Positions 1 to 5,974 of a DNA stretch of 12,234 nucleotides are shown here, piece by piece. The stretch lies in contig JAFRLP010000624.1 in assembly GCA_017431185.1 (NCBI GenBank), positions 1-12,234 of the forward strand, given 5' to 3'. A program made the translations under genes and the position numbers. The notes beneath the pieces were generated by a model. The model ran no database searches and was not told the origin of the DNA. It was given only the letters and a program-made list of their open reading frames with translations. The stretch comes from Victivallales bacterium (GTDB lineage Bacteria; Verrucomicrobiota; Lentisphaeria; Oligosphaerales; Oligosphaeraceae). Position 1 is the stretch's first letter; each line of letters begins with the position of its first letter.

Positions 1-193
1 CCCCCGCCCCCTTTCGTGAAATGGCACGAGTGCAGGGGGAGCGGGGGGCGGCACACAAGGTAAGCGGGCTCCCCCCGCCCCCTTTCGTGAAATGGCACGA
101 GTGCAGGGGGAGCAGGGGGCGACACACAAGGTAAGCGGGCTCCCCGCCCCCTTTCGTGAAATGGCACGAGTGCAGGGGGAGCGGGGGGCGGCA
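1..193. repeat. Tandem ~70-bp stem-loop repeat, about 2.7 copies
   Basis: Three near-identical units start at about 1, 72 and 142 (periods 71 and 69) and the array may run off the left edge. Each unit contains a nested dyad: a C5 run (7-11 in unit 1) facing a G5 run (35-39), around an inner stem TCGTG (14-18) / CACGA (25-29) with a 6-base loop. Unit 2 differs from unit 1 by two substitutions in the G-rich arm and a C run two bases shorter. Unit 3 diverges after about position 193. No coding potential or variable spacers are seen. It resembles REP/BIME-type intergenic palindromes or a G/C-rich mini-repeat; no family is assigned. Confidence 0.85.
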
Positions 194-213
194 GCCCCCC
201 GTCCTTTGTTTTC
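183..213 (+). terminator. Terminator-like GC hairpin at the end of the repeat array
   Basis: A perfect 7-bp stem GGGGGGC (183-189) / GCCCCCC (194-200) with a GGCA loop is followed by GTCCTTTGTTTTC, a T-rich but interrupted tail. It could end transcription of a gene left of the window, or be the last arm of the repeat array. The tail motif recurs almost exactly at 12129-12146. Confidence 0.4.
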
Positions 214-263
214 GGTTGCCCGGTGATGCTCCTTCTTCCTACTCCAAATGGGGCTGAAGAAAC

Positions 264-297
264 CTTTTTTTCACAAAAAAACACTTTTTTTCAAAAA
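264..297. promoter_or_regulatory. Helically phased A/T tracts, probable intrinsic DNA bend
   Basis: T7 (265-271), A7 (275-281), T7 (285-291) and A5 (293-297) have centres at 268, 278, 288 and 295, close to one helical turn apart. CTTTTTTTCA occurs twice with a 20-base period (264-273 and 284-293). The stretch ends six bases before a candidate -35 box, where an UP element or curved DNA would act. Curvature is inferred from phasing, not measured. Confidence 0.5.
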
Positions 298-302
298 CCG
301 AT

Positions 303-330
303 TTGCAACCCGGGAAGCACGCGTTATATT
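303..330 (+). promoter_or_regulatory. Candidate sigma-70-type promoter for the TRAP operon
   Basis: TTGCAA (303-308) and TATATT (325-330) are separated by 16 bases, lie just downstream of phased A/T tracts and 118 bases before the dctP start. Transcription would begin near 337. This is a consensus match only. Confidence 0.45.
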
Positions 331-340
331 AAATCGGTGT

Positions 341-354
341 TTCGATACATCGAA
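341..354. promoter_or_regulatory. 14-bp palindrome, candidate operator
   Basis: TTCGATACATCGAA is a perfect dyad (6+2+6) lying 10 bases after the candidate -10 box, over or just after the expected transcription start. A repressor bound here would block the TRAP operon. The cognate regulator is unknown; the GntR/LacI-type protein at 9917-10987 is one possibility, without direct evidence. Confidence 0.4.
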
Positions 355-447
355 TCAATTGAACAAGAGAAAAACCAAAAAGAAACAAAGAGAAATCCGA
401 GGCACAGAGAGGCGCATGAGGAGCAAAAGCCAAAAGGAGAACAAGTG

Positions 448-1461
448 ATGCGAAAGGGAACAGGAGTTTTTTTGAGTGTAGCGTTGGGATTGTTGCTGAG
501 TGGATGCGGGAAAAACGAGAAAGGCGCGGAAACCATCGTGCTGAGTTACGCGAACTTTCCACCGCCCGAGACATTCCCATGTGTGCAGATGGAGCGTTGG
601 AAGGAAGAGGTTGAGAAACGGACGGGCGGACGCGTGAAAATCAAGACGTATCCCGGCGGAACGCTTCTTGGCGCGAAGGAAATCTATGACGGGGTAGTTG
701 CGGGAACGGCCGCAATCGGAAACTTTGCGATGAGTTATCAACCGGGAAGATTCCCCGTTTCGGAGGCTGCGGATTTGCCGCATTTCTTCCCGAACTCCAA
801 GGTGGCGAGCCGCCGTCTGGCGGAGATGCTGCGTCAGGAGAACCCGGCGGAGTTTGCGGAAGTGAAGGTGCTGACGGCGTTCACCTGCCCGCCAGGCGTC
901 ATCATGAGCACGAAGCCCGTGGAGTCCGTCACGGATTTGAAACGAGCGAATCTGCGCAGTTCCGGAACGAGCCTGGAGGCGTTGAAACTCCTCGGGGCCG
1001 CCCCCGTGGCAATGCCGCAATCCGATGTTCCCGATGCACTTCACAAAGGAGTCATCAGCGGAATCGTCTCCTCGGGCGAAGTCATGAAGGACATGAACTA
1101 CGCGGTCCAGTGCAAGCACGTCGTGGAAGCGCGTTTGCCGGTCATCAGCTTCGCGGTCGTGATGAACCAGAAACGCTGGAACGAACTGCCGGAAGACATT
1201 AAGAAGATTCTGGACGACCTCTATCTGGAACAGGCCGACTGGACGGGGGCCTATGTCGACCAGCACGTCGAAGACGCCTTCCAGTGGTCCAAGGAGACTC
1301 ACCAGGTCCAAATCAAACAAATCTCCGAGAAAGAACTGGCGGCCGTTCAGGAACGCCTCGCGCCGATGATGGACGCATATGTCGAGCGTGTGAAAGCCAA
1401 GGGGATTGACGGACGCAAACTCATCCAGTTCTTGCAAAACGGCCAGGAGAAGGAGCCATGA
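448..1461 (+). CDS. dctP: TRAP transporter solute-binding protein (DctP family), predicted lipoprotein
   Basis: 337-residue substrate-binding subunit of a TRAP transporter, which captures a solute, usually an organic acid, outside the inner membrane and hands it to the DctQ/DctM membrane pair. The ATG at 448 is chosen over in-frame upstream starts because AAAAGGAGA precedes it and a signal peptide follows at once. Residues 1-20 form a hydrophobic leader ending in the lipobox LSGC, with Cys20 the predicted lipidated residue. DctP-type signatures follow: the RTGGRVKIKTYPGGTLLGAKE stretch is family-typical, FPVSEAADLPHFF comes next, and NLRSSG carries Arg170, which aligns with the arginine that binds the substrate carboxylate in the family. 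The stop overlaps the dctQ start (ATGA), implying translational coupling. The substrate cannot be read from the sequence; the lipoprotein form is less usual than a soluble periplasmic protein. Confidence 0.93.
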   Translation: MRKGTGVFLSVALGLLLSGCGKNEKGAETIVLSYANFPPPETFPCVQMERWKEEVEKRTGGRVKIKTYPGGTLLGAKEIYDGVVAGTAAIGNFAMSYQPGRFPVSEAADLPHFFPNSKVASRRLAEMLRQENPAEFAEVKVLTAFTCPPGVIMSTKPVESVTDLKRANLRSSGTSLEALKLLGAAPVAMPQSDVPDALHKGVISGIVSSGEVMKDMNYAVQCKHVVEARLPVISFAVVMNQKRWNELPEDIKKILDDLYLEQADWTGAYVDQHVEDAFQWSKETHQVQIKQISEKELAAVQERLAPMMDAYVERVKAKGIDGRKLIQFLQNGQEKEP

Positions 1462-2030
1462 CGAAGTTAGTGAAGTTGGAGCGCTGGCTCTGCCTGGCAG
1501 GGCTGGCGGTCGCCGGGGTGCTGCTGGGGGTACTGGTCCTGCTGTCCGGCTGCAATGTCCTCGGTCGCATGACAGGACATCCGCTGGGCGGCTGCTATGA
1601 ACTGTCTGGTTTTCTGGGAGCGCTCATTGCCGCGCTCGCGCTGGCGGACACGCAACGCAAACGCGGCCATGTGGAACTCGATATGTTCACGCGACACTAT
1701 CCCCCGCTTGCCAAACGCCTGGTCGGCTCCTTCAACATGTTCTGCGGTTTCCTGCTCCTTCTTGTGCTGGCGTCCCAGCAAGTCAGCCGTGCCAGACGCC
1801 TTCTCGCAGCAGGAGAACTCTCGGAAACCCTGCGCCTCCCCTACCCCTGGCTCATCTTCCTCTGCGCAGGCGGACTTCTGCTCCTAGCTTGCGCCTATCT
1901 CACCGACGCCGTCTACTTGCTGACACGTCGCGACCCCGACACCGAAGCACTCGCCAACGAAACGCGCAAAGGCGTCGTGAGCGTCATCCACGATGAAGTC
2001 ACGCCGCCAGCGCCAAGGAGGAAGCGATGA
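1458..2030 (+). CDS. dctQ: TRAP transporter small permease subunit (DctQ family)
   Basis: 190-residue inner-membrane protein with four predicted transmembrane segments at about 10-31, 48-64, 86-104 and 130-154. The small TRAP subunit is required with DctM for sodium- or proton-driven uptake. The short motif RGHVELD (69-75), after the second segment, matches the GHVxVD-type signature of DctQ proteins. Length is normal for the family. The charged, proline-containing C-terminus (about 165-190) should be cytoplasmic. The start overlaps the dctP stop and the end overlaps the dctM start, each by four bases, so all three products are probably made in matched amounts. Family identity rests on topology, motif and position; sequence conservation in DctQ is always low. 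Confidence 0.9.
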   Translation: MTKLVKLERWLCLAGLAVAGVLLGVLVLLSGCNVLGRMTGHPLGGCYELSGFLGALIAALALADTQRKRGHVELDMFTRHYPPLAKRLVGSFNMFCGFLLLLVLASQQVSRARRLLAAGELSETLRLPYPWLIFLCAGGLLLLACAYLTDAVYLLTRRDPDTEALANETRKGVVSVIHDEVTPPAPRRKR

Positions 2031-3349
2031 ATCTAGAAATGTTCTTGGGTCTGGGCGGCATTCTCGTCATGCTTCTGCTCATTCTGTTTGCCGGCATGTC
2101 GCCCGGGCTGGCGATGCTGCTGGTCGGCACGATAGGCAGCATGATTCTCATGCCGGAGTTTTCGCTGGAAGCCCTGCTGGCTGGTCCGACGGGCGCGGAG
2201 GTATGGAGCGTGTTCAGCAACTACGGTTTTACCGTGATTCCTCTGTTTGTACTGCTGGGCGAGGCGATGTTCCACGCCGGCTACAGCGAACGACTGTTTC
2301 AGGCGGCGCAAACCTGGTTCGGACAGAAGCGCGGCGGCCTTGCCATCACGACCCTGCTCGCCTCCGCTGGATTCTCCGCCATCTGCGGCTCCAACACCGC
2401 CACTGCCGCCACCATGGGATGCGTCGCCCTCCCTCCCATGACTGCACAAGGCTACCACAAGGAACTCAAATGCGGAAGCATCGCCGTCGGCTCCACCCTG
2501 GGCGTCGTCATTCCTCCCTCCATTGTACTGGTTGTCTATGGACTTTACACCGGTTCCAGCATCTCCAAACTCTTTGCCGGAAGCCTCCTGCCTGGAAGCA
2601 TCCTGACCCTGGGCCTCGTCGCCACCGTCCTGCTTTTATGCGCCAAACATCCCGACTGGGCGCCAGGCGGTGCCCCGCACACGTTGCGCGAGCGCCTGAA
2701 AAGCCTGGGAAGCGTCGTGGAGGTCGCGGCATTGTTCCTGCTCATCATGGGAGCCATGTTCACGGGCGTCGTCACTCCCACGGAAGCCGCCGGATTCGGG
2801 ACCTTCTGCGGAATCGCCTGGTGCCTGCTACGCCGTCATCTGGACAAGGACGGCCTCGTCAAATCCCTGAAAGACACGCTTCACATCTCCGGAATGGTCT
2901 TTCTCATCCTGGCGGGAGCGACGGTCTTCGGGAAGTTCCTGGTGATGACACGTCTTCCGTTCCAACTGGCGGACGCGGTCTCGCAACTTTCGCTGCCGCC
3001 GTTTTGCGTGCTGCTGGCCATCGCTCTGTGCTACCTGGTAGGAGGGTGCCTGATGGATTCGCTGGCCTTCCTGATGATTTCCCTGCCGTTGTTCCAGCCG
3101 CTCGTGCGGCAATTGGGGTATGATCCGATATGGTTTGGTCAGGTCATTTGCCTCGTCACCACGCTGGGAGCCGTCACGCCACCCGTCGGGGTTTCCAGTT
3201 TCATCGTGGCTGGCATGAGCAAGGACACGAGCGCGGCGCAGGTCTTCAAAGGTAGCCTCTTCTTCCTTCCCGCCTACGCATTTGCCTTCCTGATGCTCGT
3301 ACTCTTCCCGAACGGGATGGTCGGAGCCATCGCAAATCTCGTAAAATAA
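2027..3349 (+). CDS. dctM: TRAP transporter large permease subunit (DctM family)
   Basis: 440-residue polytopic membrane protein, the transport channel of the TRAP system, with about 11-12 hydrophobic segments along its full length. Family-typical stretches are visible: GFSAICGSNTATAATMG, then LPPMTAQGY, a VIPPSIVLVVYGLYTG segment, VVTPTEAAGFG in the middle and GAVTPPVGVSSFIVAG near the C-terminus. Length matches DctM proteins of about 425-445 residues. AAGGAGG (2015-2021) lies upstream of the ATG, which overlaps the dctQ stop. It is the last gene of the operon; a strong hairpin lies 22 bases after the stop. No truncation or frameshift is seen. Sugar-acid, dicarboxylate or sialate uptake are all possible. 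Confidence 0.95.
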   Translation: MNLEMFLGLGGILVMLLLILFAGMSPGLAMLLVGTIGSMILMPEFSLEALLAGPTGAEVWSVFSNYGFTVIPLFVLLGEAMFHAGYSERLFQAAQTWFGQKRGGLAITTLLASAGFSAICGSNTATAATMGCVALPPMTAQGYHKELKCGSIAVGSTLGVVIPPSIVLVVYGLYTGSSISKLFAGSLLPGSILTLGLVATVLLLCAKHPDWAPGGAPHTLRERLKSLGSVVEVAALFLLIMGAMFTGVVTPTEAAGFGTFCGIAWCLLRRHLDKDGLVKSLKDTLHISGMVFLILAGATVFGKFLVMTRLPFQLADAVSQLSLPPFCVLLAIALCYLVGGCLMDSLAFLMISLPLFQPLVRQLGYDPIWFGQVICLVTTLGAVTPPVGVSSFIVAGMSKDTSAAQVFKGSLFFLPAYAFAFLMLVLFPNGMVGAIANLVK

Positions 3350-3370
3350 ACTATACAATATACCATATAA

Positions 3371-3408
3371 AAGGCGAAACTCCAAGTAGTTACCTGGAGT
3401 TTCGCCTT
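3371..3408. terminator. Bidirectional hairpin terminator between convergent genes
   Basis: A perfect 14-bp stem, AAGGCGAAACTCCA (3371-3384) with TGGAGTTTCGCCTT (3395-3408), encloses a 10-base loop. On the plus strand it is followed by CCTTTATTTA and on the minus strand by an A/T-rich stretch. It sits 22 bases after the dctM stop and 24 bases from the stop of the minus-strand gene, so it can end both. Confidence 0.85.
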
Positions 3409-3431
3409 CCTTTATTTAGGGCAGTCAGATT

Positions 3432-4040
3432 TTAGTGATGCCCGTGATGCCCGTGATGCCCGTGGTGATGATGGGGCGGCGGGGGTGGCGGCATGTAGCG
3501 AGGTCCGTTGTAGTAGTAGCGAGGACCATAGTAACTAGGCCCATAGTAGCGGGGACCATACCAGCGGTAACTGGGCACGTAAACCGGCGCAGGACGCACA
3601 ATCACCGGCGCAGGCGGCACGACAACGGGCGTGGGTTGCACGTAGGTGCTCGTGGTGGTGACCGTCGCCGGCTGCACCACAACGGGCTGCTGCCCCACGA
3701 CAGTGTAACCCGCCACAGGTTGCGTGACGACGGGCTGCGTCGCAACAGGTGTCGTGTACACGGGGGCGGTGACGGCTGGCGTGGTGACGACCTGCTGGGT
3801 GACGACCTGCTGCGTCGAGTAGGTCGGGGTGGGAGCCACGTAGGTGCGAGAGGGGGCAACGACAACGCGGGGCGACAGAACGTCGGCAACGACAGAGATA
3901 ATGTCCAACGCCGCGTAAAGGTCACGGTGCGGCATGTAGTAACCGTGGTGGTGATGCCCGCCTGCCTGCACTTCACTGCAAGCAAAAAGGGCGGTGACAA
4001 GCGCGGCGGCGATCAGCGTGCTGGATAGGTTCTTTTTCAT
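3432..4040 (-). CDS. Exported Pro/Val/Thr-rich protein with histidine-rich ends, function unknown
   Basis: 202-residue protein of unknown role. The ATG at 4040 is chosen over an upstream in-frame start because GAGGAG lies 7 bases before it and MKKNLSSTLIAAALVTALF is a signal peptide. Cleavage after VQA (about 26) is plausible; LFAC (18-21) is a weak alternative lipobox. The mature start has four histidines (29-32), then HGYYMPHRDLYAALDIISVV, which may form a short helix. Residues about 58-150 are low-complexity TTP/QPV/VVV repeats, about 150-183 are Pro/Tyr/Arg-rich with YYGP repeats, and the tail is six prolines (184-189) followed by HHHHGHHGHHGHH (190-202). It probably sits in the envelope; metal binding through the histidines is inference. 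It is convergent with the TRAP operon and monocistronic as far as can be seen. Confidence 0.8.
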   Translation of the reverse strand: MKKNLSSTLIAAALVTALFACSEVQAGGHHHHGYYMPHRDLYAALDIISVVADVLSPRVVVAPSRTYVAPTPTYSTQQVVTQQVVTTPAVTAPVYTTPVATQPVVTQPVAGYTVVGQQPVVVQPATVTTTSTYVQPTPVVVPPAPVIVRPAPVYVPSYRWYGPRYYGPSYYGPRYYYNGPRYMPPPPPPHHHHGHHGHHGHH

Positions 4041-4147
4041 GGTTGTTCTCCTCTGGTTTGAAGGATTTGGATTTGCTTCTACCAAATAATGTACCACTTT
4101 CTCACATTATCTTTCACGAAATCTTAAAAAAAGTGAAAAAAAATTGC

Positions 4148-4310
4148 GGCCCTATGGGCAAGCCACCGCGCCCGAGCGTGCCGCCTGTCGGTTTTGCTGG
4201 CCGCGCGCCGCGCGACCATGAGGCCAGCCCCAGGGCAAAGCGCGCCACCCGGCGAAAGGCGTGCCGCCTGTCGGTTTTGCTGGCCGCGTGGAGCGCGGAC
4301 ATGGGGAGTT
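4148..4310. repeat. GC-rich imperfect tandem repeat with a 30-bp perfect core
   Basis: The same 30 bases occur at 4176-4205 and 4259-4288, offset 83, beginning GCGTGCCGCCTG and ending GCTGGCCGCG. Similarity continues loosely on both sides: GGGCAA...GCC upstream and GCGCG-ACCATGAGG / GCGCGGACATGGGG downstream, suggesting two diverged units of about 83 bases or more. The region is much richer in G+C than its AT-rich flanks and lies between divergent genes. No gene is seen in it. It is probably an intergenic repeat family of this genome. The rest of 4041-4483 holds the upstream region of the minus-strand gene and the promoter area of the plus-strand cluster. Confidence 0.65.
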
Positions 4311-4347
4311 CTAGTTGCCCCCGTTTCATTGTTTACAGCGGTTTTTA

Positions 4348-4378
4348 TTTGGCACAGGACTTGACACAGATTGCCAAA
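4348..4378. promoter_or_regulatory. Inverted TTTGGCA/TGCCAAA pair with a sigma-54-like motif
   Basis: TTTGGCA (4348-4354) faces TGCCAAA (4372-4378) across 17 bases. A related pair, TTTGGCC (4410-4416) and TGCCAAA (4439-4445), flanks the candidate promoter below. The first arm begins TTGGCAC-AGGAC-TTGACA, which keeps the spacing of the -24/-12 sigma-54 consensus (TGGCAC-N5-TTGC) but has GA in place of the conserved GC. It may be an operator, a promoter, or chance; TGCCAAA also occurs inside coding regions of the window. Confidence 0.25.
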
Positions 4379-4406
4379 GGAAAGGCGGTTATTTTTGTCA
4401 ATACTC

Positions 4407-4435
4407 TTGTTTGGCCTTTTGATTTATACTATATT
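4407..4435 (+). promoter_or_regulatory. Candidate sigma-70-type promoter for the carboxypeptidase cluster
   Basis: TTGTTT (4407-4412) and TATATT (4430-4435) are spaced by exactly 17 bases in an AT-rich stretch 48 bases before the peptidase start. Transcription would begin near 4442. An overlapping alternative -10, TATACT (4425-4430), lacks a good -35 at the right distance. Confidence 0.4.
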
Positions 4436-4483
4436 TACTGCCAAATCAACAGGTAAGCAAGATCCATTGGATTGAGGTATGTC

Positions 4484-5911
4484 ATGATTGATTATCAGAC
4501 ATTTGTCTCGCAGCAAACAACCGGATTGGAAGGGCAGTATCCGCAGGTATCGGAAATCTACGAATATCTGCGGGAGAGCGGCGTGCGTTTTCCTCAATGG
4601 GTTCGTTTTTGTCATGTTGGCGATTCTGTGTCTGGCAGGCCATTGGGCTGTGTCACGGTATCTGACTTTTCCGTTTCCGGGGAGGAGAAAAACCATGTTG
4701 TCTTTTCGGGAGCGGAGCATGGTCAGGAGCGAAATGCGGCGGTGGTGCTCCTTCAGTTGATGGCTTGGCTCTTGTCTGGGACGGAGGATTCCCGGGAACT
4801 TTTGCAGCATACGGAGATTACGTTGTTTCCGGTGGTCAATGCCGATGGCTATGAGGCGGTGGCGTTCCCGAATCGCAACCATGTCAATCTGTTTACCGAC
4901 TATTCCTTTGACCAGTTACCGACACAACCAGAGACACAGGCACTGGCGCGTGTATTGGAGGAAAGCCAGCCTGAACTGTTTGTCAGTGTGCATGGACATT
5001 CCCTCGATGAGACGAAAGTGCGTTTGACGGAATCGACGGGGGTTGCTTTCACCACACGAACCAGCCGCTGTCATCACCGTGCCTTGCTGGAGCGGGTGGT
5101 GCAGGCGGCCGAACAGAAGGGATATCCGCAGGACCGCGGGGAAGAGGATTCCCAACGACTGCTGGCGGCACTGCCCAAGGCACCCTACCATTCCTTTGAT
5201 TCTTTTGACCGGGAGGAGGAATCCTGTACGTCTGCGGTCTGGGCCTATCATCGGTTTCATTCCCTGGCAATGAGCATGGAGGTAAACTATATAGCAAGTG
5301 GGGTATTGCGCCTGAAAGAGTTTTTGCGTTGCGGTCTGGCGAACTGGGAGGACGGGGAGGAATCGGGTTATCCCGTGTGGCATCTAGCCCGTGCAGACCA
5401 TCTTTTTTTGACTCCTGACGGGGCGACCTTGGCAGAACGTCGCCAAAATCGTGTGCAGCTCTGGCAGGGGATTGAATCGGTTACGATGTTTCAAGGCTGC
5501 CCGACGCTCAAGGAATGGATCATCGGCGGTGTGGGACTGGGGTATCCGGCGATGCGCGCCCTGCATGAACTGTCCAGCCAACCATATCGGACCGCACCGC
5601 CGGCAAGTGCCTTGCTTGCCTTTTTGGGACGAGCTTATCCTGACTTTGAAACCAGCAGTGTCGCCTATCACATCGAACCCTGCGCCTTGCGCAATCTCCA
5701 GAGCGAGGATGCGGGGCCAAAGGTCACCAGTGTCCGCCTGGTCTATCGCCTTCAAGCAGGTGAGACGGTGGAGTGCCTAGAAGTCAATGGAGAGTCCGCG
5801 GAGCCATCTGTCCTGGCGGGGAAGAATTGGAACTGGGTCCGTTTTTCCGTCCCTCTGAAGGCCACGCGTCCCATCGGCGATTTCTGGTTGCATATCAAAG
5901 ACACGCAATGA
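4484..5911 (+). CDS. M14-type zinc metallocarboxypeptidase, apparently cytoplasmic
   Basis: 475-residue predicted zinc peptidase that would remove C-terminal residues from peptides or hydrolyse a related amide. The ATG at 4484 is preferred to a TTG at 4472 because GAGG (4474-4477) lies six bases before it. M14 hallmarks are in order: the zinc motif HxxE as H79-G-Q-E82; PVVNADGY (116-123), like the PxxNPDG segment; NRNHVNLFTDY (130-140), like the RNxxxNxDF segment; PET (149-151); the third zinc ligand as H170 in SVHGHS; and a candidate catalytic glutamate, E266, in SMEVNY. All expected active-site residues seem present. The C-terminal 200 residues look like an added beta-rich domain, unassigned. 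No signal peptide is visible, which favours intracellular peptide processing. First gene of the plus-strand cluster. Subfamily and substrate are unknown; an amidase acting on cell-wall peptides is an alternative. Confidence 0.82.
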   Translation: MIDYQTFVSQQTTGLEGQYPQVSEIYEYLRESGVRFPQWVRFCHVGDSVSGRPLGCVTVSDFSVSGEEKNHVVFSGAEHGQERNAAVVLLQLMAWLLSGTEDSRELLQHTEITLFPVVNADGYEAVAFPNRNHVNLFTDYSFDQLPTQPETQALARVLEESQPELFVSVHGHSLDETKVRLTESTGVAFTTRTSRCHHRALLERVVQAAEQKGYPQDRGEEDSQRLLAALPKAPYHSFDSFDREEESCTSAVWAYHRFHSLAMSMEVNYIASGVLRLKEFLRCGLANWEDGEESGYPVWHLARADHLFLTPDGATLAERRQNRVQLWQGIESVTMFQGCPTLKEWIIGGVGLGYPAMRALHELSSQPYRTAPPASALLAFLGRAYPDFETSSVAYHIEPCALRNLQSEDAGPKVTSVRLVYRLQAGETVECLEVNGESAEPSVLAGKNWNWVRFSVPLKATRPIGDFWLHIKDTQ

Positions 5912-5974
5912 ATCACTGAACTCCAAAACATTTTTTACATCTTTTCCCATCCCCAAACCAAGGAGAGAACTGCC

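Noticed and set aside
1..193. CRISPR array
   Set aside because: Repeated units run nearly end to end with no unique spacers between them, and no cas genes are present.
223..447. N-terminal extension of the DctP protein from an upstream in-frame start
   Set aside because: It would bury the signal peptide behind 75 low-complexity residues and overlap the phased A/T tracts and promoter. The ATG at 448 has a good ribosome site and a lipobox leader.
355..1437. Long open frame antisense to dctP
   Set aside because: The dctP frame has clear family motifs. The antisense protein has no recognisable motif, and long antisense frames are common opposite G+C-moderate genes.
1993..3123. Long alternative plus-strand frame inside dctM
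   Set aside because: It is Arg/His-rich with no membrane segments or family motif, while the dctM frame fits its family along its whole length.
3435..4028. Arg/Gly/His-rich open frame opposite the histidine-rich gene
   Set aside because: Its composition mirrors the low-complexity repeat of the other strand; it has no ribosome site, whereas the minus-strand gene has both a ribosome site and a signal peptide.
4043..4456. Small plus-strand gene in the divergent intergenic region
   Set aside because: The frame runs through the tandem repeat and candidate promoter, lacks a ribosome site and shows no protein-like pattern.
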